From NCBI GenBank assembly GCA_037043015.1, contig CM073322.1, positions 30,364,864-30,428,863 on the forward strand: a stretch of 64,000 nucleotides of DNA. The letters are read 5' to 3'. The translations under genes were made by a program, and so were the position numbers. The notes below the pieces were generated by a model. It had not been told where the DNA came from, did not search any database, and saw only the letters and a list, made by a program, of their open reading frames with translations. Shown here one piece after another: positions 23,584-35,900 of the stretch (position 1 is its first letter; every line of letters starts with the position of its first letter). Origin of the DNA: Bryum argenteum. Its lineage: Eukaryota; Streptophyta; Bryopsida; Bryales; Bryaceae.

Positions 23584-24590
23584 TCAAATGCGTCTGGAAT
23601 GGTGCTCCACAAAGCACTTCCCCATGCACATGGACTTGTTGCACGTTGGACAATGAAAATTTATCAATTTCCCACACACAACGCATACCCTCCTCAGCCG
23701 CTTCTCTGCAACCAACTTGTCTGTGTAATGTATCTTGGTGGGATGTGGAACGGCTGCTTCAACAACCGTGGTTCGGGGGAGCTCACGCACTGTATACCCT
23801 GCCATCAATGCATTAGCAACAACCAAGTTGTACTGGACATGGGTTAAAAACTTCTTACCAAAATGAGCCATACCAGACTTGTAAATGATATAAGAATTCA
23901 CAAATGAAGTGTCTAAAATATACAAAAGGATACGATGCCACCATTTGAAGTCCTTCCGTTGCACACTGTAGTATCCCCGGAGTTGATCTTGGACATCTAC
24001 TCCCCTCATTGTCTCTTAATAGTGAATTAGTATAGGACTACAAGGCACAGAAACAAATTCACCACTATGCCATCTTGAAATGTAGACTTGGCCATTAGAA
24101 TCAAGAGGAGAGAAAGCAGTAGATAATAAGGTTACTGGTTTGTTATCGAACCAACAAATAGCCGCCATTCTACCACTAGCATGCATCCTAAACCATAATT
24201 GACCCCTACTCCCAGTTCGGGGGTTTATAGTGAGTGCCTGCGGCCAACCCACTTGGTTAGATCTACATGTCCCCGTGGCATATATGCCTTTCTGTAACAA
24301 ACACCAAAACAACTTAGGCGAAGTAAAAAAGTTGTCACAAGTAACAATGTGACCCTTACCTTCATGCCCACACATCAATTGGTTCACAATCTTGAACCCT
24401 GTGGCATGAGTGTCATCCTCTAACATGGAGGCACCACAATAAACCTCCATACATTGAACATACTTAGAGAGACCATTAGCTAAGCACCAAATCTTGATAC
24501 CATATTGGGTAGGCTTGGCCTTCATTTATTGCCTTAGGCGAATACTTACCCTTATATGGTACCATCATCTCATCTACTGTCAAATTCCTC
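23584..24590 (-). pseudogene. piggyBac transposase pseudogene
   Basis: Reading on the minus strand: LTVDEMMVPYKGKYSP (first catalytic Asp in VDE, about 24575), then after a frameshift at about 24530 KPTQYGIKIWCLANG, HIVTCDNFFTSPKLFW (second Asp), GIYATGTCRSNQVGWP and DNKPVTLLSTAFSP. An in-frame TAA follows (24015-24017). Directly after it comes MRGVDVQDQLRGYYSV (third Asp) with KWWHRILLYILDTSFVNSY, and a C-terminal cysteine-rich domain (CVVCGKLINFHCPTCNKSMC) that normally binds the element ends. So the three catalytic aspartates persist, but one stop and one frameshift disrupt the gene. The N-terminal third is not recognisable. This is the DDE_Tnp_1_7 family. Confidence 0.9.
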
Positions 24591-25199
24591 TCAGCGTCCT
24601 ACAATGTCTTGGAAACACCCTAAATCCTCTTGTAACCACCTCCTGATCTCCCTCTCAATTTTCAAGCGAGAATCAATTCGCTTGACACCCATCTTCACTA
24701 ACAGCTAAACTGCAACGACAAACTCAGAAAAATACGTCTACGTTGAAGAAAGCAACGGTACTTACACATGTTCAACACACGGTGAAGCCAACTGCCTCTC
24801 TCCCGTTATTCACTGTTCAAACGGTCAAACCCGTTCTCCACCTTTGCATGGTACCTTCTCTTCTTTTTCGGAGCTATTGCAACAACTCCCTGCCGGGCAG
24901 GGTACTCTCATGCAATGACCTCAGTCGCAGCAGGGTGCAAGAATCGCGCTTGCGGTGAACTTCAATCGAGGCGAAGATCGGCAGCGCCCAATCGATCCGG
25001 CGCCGAATTTAAGGGGGGGTCACCGTGGAGCTCAGGCGCAGTCTATAGCCGCTCCACCTCCCATAACCGCTCAAGCGCCTCGATCAGACCAAATCAGCGT
25101 GGGCTGACGATTAAGGGTTAAGGAGTTTCATTTTTTTAAGACCTTTCAATTTTTTTTGGAGTTTCATTCTTTCTAAGAAGAAGAGAAACTCCAACCTAT

Positions 25200-25420
25200 C
25201 TAAAATTGGCCATGAATAGAGTGTTCGTTCCACCTATCCTTCTATGTATGCTCAGAGGTCATCACATTTATGGCGGGACTACTAACCCCTCTTGGGGTGA
25301 ACACTATGCTAGTTTCTACTGAGCCACTAGTGCCTTAGAGATACCCGACATGGTATCAAAGGGTTTTGAGGTATCCATACAACGAGGTCTAAGAACCCCA
25401 CACCATAGTTGGATGGATTA
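25200..25420 (+). repeat. Dispersed repeat, copy 1
   Basis: It shares a series of motifs with 32085-32320: GTGTTCGTTC, GAACACTATG/GGACACTATA, CTAGTTTCTA, ACTAGTGCCTT, and TTTTGAGGTAYCCATACAAC. Nature unknown; it may be part of an old LTR or MITE. Confidence 0.6.
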
Positions 25421-25534
25421 TGGTGGTGATCATTCTTTCTGCATATTATATTCGGGAATCATCAACATGTCCAACTCTTCTAAATTATAGAAGAGAGGGT
25501 AACTCCTGAACGTTTGGAGTGTCAAAGAAACTAC

Positions 25535-25865
25535 ATGTCGGATGAAGGGGCAGATTTTTTGAAGACTGAGCCGTAACTTCTGCAACTCCACTCCGTTTTT
25601 GACAAAATCACTTAAGTTGGGTTTCAAATCAAATCTAGTTTATGTGGTAAAAATTGTAGAAGAATGCAATGAAATATGAATTATTGGCAAGAATTTCAGT
25701 GAAGGCAACTCCTCCCAAACATGGGGCATGTTTTACCAATGGTGCTGCTTGCTGAACACCAAAACTTTGTGACAAACCAAATGGGACAACAACCAAAGAA
25801 AACATCCAAAACTCAAAAAAGAAAGCGCATGCTTCTTTGAAGAGGATTTTTGACAATGTCGTCAT
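25535..25865 (+). mobile_element. Fragment of the 0.97-kb TTAA MITE family
   Basis: It matches the left part of the element at 28290-29262: CACTTAAGTTGGGTTTCAAATC-like sequence, an AATCTAGTTTATGTGGTAAA-like stretch, and AACATGGGGCATG. Neither terminus is present, so it is truncated on both sides. Confidence 0.6.
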
Positions 25866-26864
25866 CTAGTCTTCTAGTGGTCCCCCCGCACAAGATAAGA
25901 TCACATGCAAATGCACCATGTCCACAAACAAGTACGCAAATGGGATAATTTCAAACTCGAACACAAGTTGAAGTTGCATTCAAACATTAACTTGTATGCA
26001 ACTTGAATTCTACCTTGTACAACTTGTAAGAAAGCATCTTGTTACTCTTAGAAGCAAAACTAGAAACTACTCCGAATTTGGGCCGCATGCGAGGCGGTGA
26101 AAATATTTTACGCAAGTACGGACGATTATGGTACAAGTACCGGGAGCGGGGGAATTGGTCAGTTACGTACTAAAGGGGGGGGGGGGGGCTAATGGCCGGT
26201 GCCTGCCACTGTTACCAGGCTGGTCTCGACATGTGACCGTAACATGCCACCTTGCAAACGATAAGTCCTTTTGCGCTGCCACTTCCTGCACCCAAATCCT
26301 CAAGCTCTCAAATAACTTGCCCCCCATTATCTTGTGCTCGACCACCCCTTTTGCAGTCCCTGACAAAAAGTCTTTTAAAAAAAATTTGGCAAAAAAAGGT
26401 TTATACTTATCCGTAAGGAAGCATGGGAGGGAAATAAATCTTGGTGGTGGTCTCTTTACCTACTTGAAACGAATTGATTTGCTTTTATGTGTAATGTATG
26501 GCATGCATGCGTGTGCTCGCATGCTCTTTGTCTTCGCCTCCTCGATCCTCATACCTTTGTGTGTCGCTCTATTTGTGTACTTGTCCGAACCAAGGATTGT
26601 TAGATTCAATTCAAGTTGGTGGAGTCGGAACCCTTTTTTCGTTTTTTGCGTTTTGTTTTGTTGGTCGAGATTTCGAATTTTTTTGCTTTTAATCCCAGAA
26701 CGTCCCATGGGGATAGTGGATATGATGCCGTAGAACTGGCATTTGCTACCAACAAGAAGCTTTAAATTGGAATTTCAATAGCTCACTAGGACTGCTCACA
26801 TGAAATTATATTCCAACTTCTCTGTTGAGGTCAATACCAATGAAGGTGTGGATCCATTCCAAAT
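25866..26864. other. Intergenic, nothing recognised
   Basis: A 201-codon frame at 26128-26733 exists but is low-complexity, crosses a G9 run, and has no domain, so I do not call it a gene. Confidence 0.45.
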
Positions 26865-26970
26865 ACAAGAAAAATACATTGTATTCTACTGACCTACAAC
26901 AAAAATACATTGTATTCTACTGACATATAAGAAAAATACATTGTATTCTATTGGCCTATAAGAAAATATA
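26865..26970. repeat. Tandem repeat, three units of about 34 bp
   Basis: Units of AAAAATACATTGTATTCTAY followed by TGRCMTAYAA. The third unit is more diverged. Confidence 0.8.
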
Positions 26971-27703
26971 AGTATTATCTTGTAACCGTAAACTATGGTT
27001 ATATTCCAATCCACACAACAACAAACAAGTGCTCAATTTTCAACAATCATCAATTTCAACCAAACATGTTGCAAGCCTCCGATTTTCTCCATATGAGCCT
27101 ACTATGCGCTCTATGTATCTTTGCCAAAGAGAATCAATTTTAAAAGTTCACATCATGTGTCATGTAACGATAAATCAAGTGCATCCACCAATTTTTTGCG
27201 GATTCTTTTTTCTTTCCCACTTTCATGTGGAAGTTTCATGTAAAGCATAATGGTACTTATGGTATGTACGAAGTTCCTTTTGCAAACAAAAGCTGCTTCT
27301 GCACATGTACGTTGAAAAGGTGGCGTACTTTAGCCCTAAACATGTAATCAATCTTATTTCAACAATGAACAATTTTGTATTATCATCTCGGACACACTCA
27401 TCCTAGAGTGGTGATTCTCGTTTATTCAAAACCATGCAAGAAGTTACTTCGCATTTTCATAGAAAGATTGTAATTATGAATGCGAGTTTTATGGAATCAT
27501 CATATTTGTGGAAAGTAGTATTTTCTTTTGAGCGGAATAAGAATCACTATGTACTTGATGACTAGGTTGCTTTGGCTTTCTAAAAGATAAACTCCAAAAG
27601 CTCATGTTAATTTTGTGAGAGATGAAAATTTGGACATCAACCACCTTGAACCTCCGAGTTCCTGCACCTCAAATTACCTCGTACCGTACACATAGAACAT
27701 GTA
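26971..27703. other. Intergenic, nothing recognised
   Basis: No supported gene or element ends. Confidence 0.5.
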
Positions 27704-27706
27704 TTA

Positions 27707-28009
27707 GAGCATGCCGAGCCCTCCCCTCATGCCGGAGGCTGGAGTCACTTTGGCCGTAGGGAGAACCTTAGCTCAGGCAACAAACCTGTAATGCGGTAAA
27801 GAGGGTCGACGTTCCCTGGATTGTAGCTCTTCATAATTCCAAGTTTTACAATCCTTTCTCTCACATTTGATGTTCAATGCAAGAGTGCCTTGTGGCGTCC
27901 CTTTGAAGGCATCCATGGCCGTGCTCGCTCGCCAGGCCCTTCTGCCCCCTTCGGCACGCCATACATGCTTTCCCCGGGTCGGCTTAGCGAGCCGGGCTGG
28001 GCATGCTCT
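27707..28009. mobile_element. Tourist/Harbinger-like MITE, GC-rich
   Basis: It starts GAGCATGCCGAGCCC and ends GGGCTGGGCATGCTC, with TTA duplicated on both sides (27704-27706, 28010-28012). It is 303 bp without coding capacity. The ends match those of the element at 53062-53445, so they belong to one family. Confidence 0.82.
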
Positions 28010-28026
28010 TATGCCCCTTAATTAAC

Positions 28027-28285
28027 CCCTAACTTTCCTTAAAACCCGAAACGGGTTTTGGAGGTTCCCGCAGGAGGAAAAATCATCCAACTTTGATCAT
28101 TATAATCTCACAAATGAGGAAGAATGAACGGTTCAAATTTGATATGTGAGAAGAATGTCAAGTGAACTTTGAGATCTTACGGTTGAATTTTTTGAATATT
28201 GCTTAGATTGAGATTTTTTAAGCTTAATCTAAAGGAAGGTCAAATTTTGTGACTTACACCGTTTTGCAACAAGGAAATTTAGGGG
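28027..28285. mobile_element. TTAA-type MITE, 259 bp
   Basis: TTAA flanks both sides (28023-28026, 28286-28289). It starts CCCCTAACTTTCCTT and ends AAGGAAATTTAGGGG, 14 of 15 inverted matches. It has no coding capacity. The TTAA duplication and CCCYTAA ends point to mobilisation by a piggyBac-type transposase. Confidence 0.82.
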
Positions 28286-28289
28286 TTAA

Positions 28290-29262
28290 CCCCTAAACGT
28301 CCCCAATGTCGTTTTTCTACATTTTGGATGGAGGGCAGAAACTTTGAAGAGCCATAACGCCTTCATCCAAACTCCGTTTTGGATGAAATCACTTGTGTTG
28401 GGTTCCAAATCAAGTCTAGTTTGTGTTGTAAAATTTGCAAGCCCATACAATAAAGTATGAATTAATGGAATGCACTTTAGTGAAGACAGCTCTTGTTTTT
28501 GGGTTTCCAAGCATGGGGCATGCATTACCATTGCAAGCCAATTATGTGAAATTTAAAATAGTTTTTCATGATTTTTTTTTTCATGGTCATGATTTTAAGG
28601 TGATTCTTAACAACTTCGTAGTGAGAAGTTTTTTGATCCAAATGATTTTGCTATTGGATTTGCAATGATGTTTTGTCAACAGAAAAAGTGAGAAAATGGA
28701 TGATATTTGAAGAGCTATATCTCCCTCATCCACCGTTGGATTTCAACTTAATTTTTTGGAATGGCCTCCAATTAGAGTCTAGTCTAAGTGGTAGAAACCT
28801 TAACAAGATCGAAGATGTTTTGAAGATAAGGCATGAAATCGAATGCAAAGGGTCTAGTTTTGGACTATTTTTCCTTTGTAAATTTTTTGGCAGCTTTTAC
28901 CATTGCATGGCTTTTATTTGAGCCAAGAAATTTTTTTGATGAATTTTTGTTGGGTAAAGGACTTATTAAGATGAAGGTGAACATCTTTCTAGTTGGTGAC
29001 TTTTTCATTGCAATAGGTATATTGGTAGCATTTCCACCTCAAAGTGAAAATGATGAAATTTTGCAATTTGTTTTTAGTATTAATATGTTATGATCTCCCG
29101 ATCTATAAGGCCTCATGACTCAAATTTTGGTCCACATGATTTTCGATAAGTCTATTACAAGTTTGTACGGTTGAGATCTTATTAGCTTTTCTTGATTTTC
29201 ATCTATGACGATTTTTATGGAAATGTGCTTTTCTGCTAAAAATAGGCTGGGACGTTTAGGGG
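28290..29262. mobile_element. TTAA-type non-autonomous element, 973 bp
   Basis: It directly follows the preceding MITE, sharing the TTAA at 28286-28289, and has TTAA again at 29263-29266. Ends CCCCTAAACGTCCC and GGGACGTTTAGGGG are perfect inverted repeats. Frames inside are short. Related copies lie at 25535-25865 and 39543-40420. Confidence 0.85.
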
Positions 29263-29266
29263 TTAA

Positions 29267-31855
29267 GGTAGGTGAAGCCTGTATAGGGGTCCATTATGTT
29301 TTGGTCATGCTCTTTTTTACTAGATTTCTATCGTACAAAGTTAGAGTTTTATGCAGATTGTACAGTCATATGTATATTCCTAACAAGACCATTTACGTTC
29401 TTCATTTCATTCCTTATACTTTAGGAGCTATTCACTGTGGAAGTTCAAAAACATCATTAGGGTATGCTGAAATCTGCCCAAATCTGGAGATTGTTCTTTT
29501 GTAACATCAAAATCCGCCCAATAACAATTGCATTGCAGTAGTTTCAACACTTTATACCACAAATTGAGATTTTTATCTTCTTTTCAATTTTTACACTTTT
29601 TTTGTGTTGAGGATGTTCAAAGCATGTTTTCAACATTTGGTTTACTAATGTGATAATTATTCCACAAAGTCTTTTTTACCATCAAAAGTAGGCCGTTGTA
29701 TTTGAATTTTAGCATACTCCTATGTGGAAAATCAAAATTTTGTCTATATTTTATGTGTACCTAGTGAGGAAAGCAATTGGGTAGTAATCTACAAAAAAGA
29801 AGAAATTTGAGGGGTGCCAAGTCAAATTTACTTGTTAGAAAGGCTTTCTTAGACCCCAAATCCTTTGATTTCCCTTTCCTCGTTCGAAAAAGGAAGTTTT
29901 TTCTTTTTTTTCCCTTTTTTTTCTTTTTTTTCTTTTTGTTTCTTTTTCTTCCAACTTGGAACAATATATTCCAACAAACAATTTAAAAAATTGAAAATCT
30001 TCACCTTGCATCCAAAAGAGGGCTATATCGAAAAAAACATAAAATTCCGACATCGTAACTTTACGGTTTCAATCATCAAAACTAAATGCTAAAACTTTTA
30101 AATGCTTGGTTATAGCTCCCCCTCTTCCATGAACTTCATCTTCAAGCAACAAGAGGACCCATTATATCAACATCTAAACCTCTCTCAAATGTGAAATGCT
30201 ACAAGATGAGGAAGAAACAAAAAAAATTAGTTTTGGCCTCATGTATGGAGTGGAATAAGCGACAAGGAAACGTGGGAAGGGAGTATAATAACATACGATC
30301 AAAACCATTGCTTCATACCCAAATCAACTCTTACAAGTCATGTGCACATATAATAATACCAAGTTTTTGCATTACATTATTGTAATGGCTAGCCAAACTC
30401 ATGTGAGTGGCTAACATTTTAGAGGTGCAACATGAGCCACTCCTTTCGTTTGACCTTACTCCCATTATTTTAAAAGAAAAAAATTTAAATTGAGATTTCC
30501 AAGGACGTGTGCTCCCATGAAGTTCGTGAGGGGGATGTTTGCCTTGTCATGGGCCATGATTCTGCCTTCTGGCAGACACTTTGACTAAATGTCTTGGAAT
30601 AAGCGACCCAACCCACAAAAAAATAATGATACTCTTTTTTATAGAAAATTAATGATACTCTTTGTCTTTCTAGAAGTGTCGAAGTAACAAGGAAATAAAA
30701 GAAATAGTTTTGGATTTGTTGACTTTAAATCGTGTTGATACATTTGTTGCTAAAGTAGAAGGAATATTCTCATATTTGTTTCAAGAATCTACATGCTTTC
30801 TTTTCACACTTTAATCCCTAAGAGTTCGTGTTGTTTTTGAATGCCCCTACTACAAGAGAATATGCCAATCAATGGCGTGGGCCCATGAGTGTCGTTGGTG
30901 TCAGGCCAACAAAACTAAGGGTCCTGTGCAAGTAAGTTGTGTTTGCTAAGGGAGGCAGTGCGTTAACGTTCGTTATCGCGTTGTTCTAGAGTCTTCTCGT
31001 TGTTGGGAACCTCTTGCGCGTGCCAGCCTGGCGGTTTAGCAGGCTACTTGCCGCCGTGCAACCCATGTTGCCACCTTCGGTCCATTGTTACATTCGATGT
31101 GTTGTCCTTTTCGTTGTGCCTCTCTGAATTGGGCATGCCGACGCTCGAAAGCTCCAAATTAGAGCTTTGTTCCTGCCAAAGATCAAAAGCAAAAAAAATT
31201 AAAAAAAACCTATATTGTTGAATTGTAGCACAACCTGCACCAAACCCCAACGTATTGTTAAATATGACCACATTCTTTGAGAAAATCCATCAATGCCTAT
31301 AATGTTAGAACTTTAGATGCCTATAAAATGTTAGACAATTGAAAGCTTATCTATAGGAAATGAATTTATTGTTTCCAAAATGTAAGAAACTTCGAGCTCA
31401 CAAAATGTTAGAGAGTTGAATGTTTGCAAAATTGTAAGGATGTTAGAAAATTGAATACTTGTAAAAATGTAAAGACTTTATTGTTTCTAAAATGTTAAAC
31501 GCACGGTTTACTTGCCCCAAACGTACTGCTTGAGGGCCCTAGAGGCACTGCTTGGGCCCCAGATGCACTTCTTAGGGAGGTTGAAATTCAAATGCTTGCA
31601 ACCATTTCATGCTCATGGTGGTTTGGAGGTTAGTCTTGAAATTTTGCATACTCATAGTGCATTTAGTGAGGTGTGCTGTCGTTCTCCTCTTCTAAGATCA
31701 AGGATTACCCAAAACCCCACTCTAAACCAATTGACCCTAACCAACTATCATCACCCAAACCTCTGCCCTAATTTCACCTTAGCTCTCATTGGTGCAGAGG
31801 CATGCTTGAACTGCCCTTTTGGACCTGGTAAAATTGAAAGTGCTATAAAAGGTGG
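29267..31855. other. Intergenic, low-complexity
   Basis: No supported gene. It includes a T/C-rich tract (29888-29950), a region of repeated AATGTTAGA/AAAATTGTAAGG motifs (31300-31500), and short frames only. Confidence 0.45.
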
Positions 31856-31859
31856 GAGA

Positions 31860-32003
31860 ATGAATTTGACCTAAAAAATTTTACCACATAGATAATAAGA
31901 TTATGCACCCATTGTAAAATTAGCAAAAAGAAATTAAACTTAACACCTTCAAGTGGCTTGACCAAACCTCATAAACCCAAATCGGGTTTTTCAAATGGTT
32001 AGG
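31860..32003 (-). mobile_element. Terminal fragment of the 0.93-kb TTAA MITE family
   Basis: The motif order (TTTTACCACATA, GCACCCATTG, AACACCTTCAAGTGG, then AATCGGGTTTTTCAAATGG) ends in TTAGGGGTTAA. This mirrors the left end of the element at 40990 in reverse orientation. Confidence 0.5.
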
Positions 32004-32084
32004 GGTTAAAATGTTTGTGATTGCGGTTATTTGTAAATTTGCAGTCATCAAAGCCGCACATTGTACTTGTGGTATAGATAGATA

Positions 32085-32370
32085 GATAGAAACTCCGGTC
32101 CCTTTCTAAGGGGCCGGCGTGAATGAAGTGTTCGTTCGTAATGCTAATATCCCGATGGCCACCGGACAAGGGGAAATCAGAACAATACTACTTCCCCCTC
32201 TCGAGGGTGGACACTATAACTGCGCTAGTTTCTAGCCTAATTACTAGTGCCTTGAAGATACTTGACATAGTATTCCCCCCAAAGGGCTTTGAGGTACCCA
32301 TACAACAAGGTCCAAACTTGTGGTACAAATTTATGCAAGAGTACATAACTACAACCACGACAAATGATAA
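32085..32370 (+). repeat. Dispersed repeat, copy 2
   Basis: Related to 25200-25420 over most of its length (see shared motifs there). It begins after an (ATAG)4 microsatellite. Confidence 0.6.
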
Positions 32371-32951
32371 TAATATCTAAAAAAAAATCAACTCATTTTC
32401 ATACTTCACGAAGTCACTTCGTGTACAATCAACTAAAATCAATCAAAATCGAGATTGTGCATTTACATATCCATTGCAACAAATTCTTATCCTAGACATA
32501 CCAACCTTCTAAAAGACTATCAATCTCAGACATCAATCAAGACTCTAACCTTCAAAACTCTACAAAATCTGTTTGCTATTTTCTTCTATTGCTAGTTTTT
32601 GATACAGCCACTGTTGTTAGGCCCTGTGGACATATCATCAAGGGTAGGTCGAACGGACACTTTATTCACGCCAACCCTTACGGGTCTGGTGTTCTTCTTC
32701 TTCTTCTTTTTGATACATCGCTGCAAAGCCAGGAGGTGAACCAAGCACTTATTTGAACTAACGTCAAATCAAAGCCACGGGCTAAAAGCCTCCACGACGG
32801 TAGGGATAAAAACATGGCTACCTTCAACTTGAATACCGACACCCTAAATATGGCATCTTGGGTGCTAGTGTTATTATGCTTTTTACACCCACAATGAAAT
32901 GTTTTGAATCTCACCACTCCATTTGTTTTTTTTATTGCTAAGATGAGGAAA
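32371..32951 (-). other. Probable 3' flank / UTR of the SAC phosphatase gene
   Basis: No separate gene is supported. The SAC reading frame stops at 32952 and runs into this region on the minus strand. No clear polyadenylation signal could be singled out. Confidence 0.4.
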
Positions 32952-35900
32952 CTAGCTTTGAATATTGCACAGTCGAGGTCTGCTGCAAAACAACCTTCCG
33001 TTTGCTCGAACTAGTGCTGTCACTCCTGCCGCTATTCCAGCCCAGAACACTCCAGATATATAATGATAAGCTTCCGCACTCACTGCACACAATACCACCA
33101 CCACCACCACCATGCTCACAAATGCAAAATCACAACTCTTGATGTTATAATTCATGGTTCGTGGAAGTATCGTACCTTCGCGGACGGAGAGGGTCGTGAG
33201 TGTAACGCCAGTTACGAGGAAAGCTGAAGCCACAGGGAGGTACTGCAAAAAAGACGTCGAGATGTTTTGAGAAAACTAGCAAATCGATGTTCCATGTTGA
33301 TGAGATAATGGTGTGCACTTACCGCAAAGGACTCAAACCCATTGAGTTGAAATGGAGATATCGCCCCACGCTTCACCTGGTAACGGCCTGCTATGAGGTC
33401 AATTGCATCCTGCCACACCACTCACGTTAGCAGATTCAATTGCAAAACGGAATGATGGATACATGGATGATGGTAGAGAGCACAATCGTCCACCTGCCTC
33501 ACGCCATCGTGGAAATTGTTGAAGTAGTAACGGTTTATTGCACTGAATCCATCTTGAACTAATCCAGATGCAGTCCTCCGCCCGTACCTGAATAGAAAAA
33601 TTATCATGCAAGGTTTCAATTCATGAAAGATTCTAAAAACAGGAGCTGCAGCATCAGGATGAAACTAGAACACTGCTCAACTGCTTGCGAATTTGAAGCC
33701 ATTAAAGAAAGGGCGCAAAGCTTTGCATAGACATGGTACCTTACGAAGTCGCCTTTGAGAGCTGGAGTACCGGCGTACTGAATGCTTATGTCATCTCCAT
33801 TATCAGCCCACACTGCCTTTCGCAAGCAAGCACAATTTCAGTCACCATGCAGTTCCTCAACATCGATCAACAATCTATGAAACGAATGGAAATCCTTTAT
33901 CAACCAATGATGTAAGATGCTTGACAAGCGAGGAAAAACTTCATACGGCAGTTGAACTTTGTTTCAAGATCTGAGTGCCGACCAAGTTCGTCAGCCTGCC
34001 CGAAAAGACCCATCTTCACTAACTGCACCTCAAGTGCTTTCCGTGCCAGCATACTCTGCAAAAATTCCAACCATAAAAACCACCGATATAAGTCGAACAC
34101 AAAGCGATTGAAGGATATGAATCAATGTACCTGAGTGACATTCGTGCGGTCCAGACAATCGATGCAGTTCGTTCTCACAATTCCCTTCTGCTCTTGCAGA
34201 ATCTCTTCCGAATCCGTCATGAAGTAGCTGAAAGGGGCACGTAAAACATGTTAAGAACAAGACATGACTATAAATGAACTGACAAGCGAGAGGACACGGT
34301 ATACTGTATCCAGCTAACAATGGTTAAGGTCCTACCTTTGCTTACTCAGATCCTCAGCAATGCCATCGTATAACTCCGACAAACGAACGAAATTCAACTG
34401 GCCGCAAATACGATGAAAATCAAATGGCACGTATCTGCAAGCCCCCGAAACATCAACATTTGGGGTTGAACACACGAATACGAAAGCCATTTAAAACATC
34501 CGGAGTTAGATTGCAGTATTTACATAGAATGACAGATTTCAAAGTGATTGATAAGACCTGATAGAATCACTTGAGACTTTTTGCATTGCCTTGGCGAATG
34601 CCATGCTCAACACCCCTTCCGCTCCATGCTGCATGACAAGGACACAACCAACAGCATTAAAAACACATACACTATCACCAGTATTGAAAACTTTGACCCC
34701 TTCCATTGATGTACCTGGTTAATAAGATCCACGGCCACGACATCTCCGTAACGATTATGCAGATCCTTAAAATGGAGTTCTACCGCCACTGGCTGCAAGC
34801 ATACCCGTCCGAAGTCCCTCTCGCATTAAGATGAATTTTCGGAGTAACAATTTGTGCTGATACGAAACTTTCAAGAGGTTACGATGCTAGCAAAGCTTCA
34901 ATTTTCGTTATATTCAATCATACCCAGAAATGAGACAAATCCTGTTGGAGCATACCGTTTCTTCAAGATTAATATCTTGAATCGTCGGTCTATATGTCAA
35001 ATCCACAATCTGCTCCCATATAACAGGAATCGAACCACGAACCTGTTGACAACAAACAAGACAAGGTTGCAGCCATTATAGTGTATACTGAAAACTATGA
35101 TCATAATCAGGTGCTCTGATTTATACCTGCACATATGAAGCGACAAAATTGTCAACTTCAACAATTTGTTCGGTTTCCACGAAGTTGGCAACATCTCCTT
35201 CGCTGTTGGCTCCTCTCCTCCACATACGTGTGCCTGCAGAAACAAGGTATCAAGATTCATGATGCCTCTACGAACATGTGGTTACTGAAGTCTCTAAGAA
35301 GCGAGACTGTGTTCGTTTACCTACACGGCGCATACACCGGCGTGAAATGATCGTCAGCTTCACTTCTCTGTCGTCCACAGAGCCTTTCGCAGTCTGAAAA
35401 CGTATATGCAGTCAAGGACGCCAACTGGTAACAATTACAACTACTGATAAATGAATGATGCGTAAGTGGAGATAACTGAAGAGGATATTGCCTTGGATTA
35501 TGGGCAGGATGAAGGACTCCAACTGCACACAAGTTTGTTGAGTAAGATTAAAAGACCGAAACACAAGTCTAATCTTGAATCACTCATCACTACAACCCTT
35601 TTGGGTATCAAGAGATGCATAAGATTCGATTACCTTGGACTCGATGAGTTCTTGTAACAAGAAATGATTCCACATAAACCTCGACTCCGCCTGATTCAAT
35701 ACTCATATCAGAGACTGCATTAAGATTCTGCTTTAAGATCAAGAAACGTCCAAAAACTCGTAACATTACGACCAAAAAACTATGAAGTCGGCAGAATTCG
35801 TGTAAATTATGAACAAAACCATTTCGAATACAAAGTTTTTTAGCTGCATAGGGTTTTCAGCACCTGTTGGTGTAGAGGCAACCGATGTAGCTTGGAACCA

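Larger units (their letters stand above)
22742..25117 (-). mobile_element. piggyBac-type DNA transposon, degenerate
   Basis: The element is bounded by TTAA on both sides (22738-22741 and 25118-25121), the hallmark duplication of piggyBac. Its ends are inverted: CCCTTAATTG on the left and CGATTAAGGG on the right. At 2376 bp it has the usual length of an autonomous piggyBac element. A transposase remnant occupies the minus strand inside. The left third carries a GC-rich tandem repeat that is unlike the rest. Confidence 0.82.

Noticed and set aside
26128-26733. A 201-codon plus-strand frame
   Set aside because: It starts next to a G9 run, is mostly low-complexity, and shows no domain or splice context.
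30845-30870. CTACTACAAGAGAATATGCC, resembling a CACTA terminus
   Set aside because: It does not start with CACTA, and no mirrored partner end was found nearby.
35022-35040. GGTTCGATTCC on the minus strand, resembling a tRNA T-loop
   Set aside because: It lies inside SAC exon 10 and codes for RGSIP. No acceptor stem or D arm is found around it.
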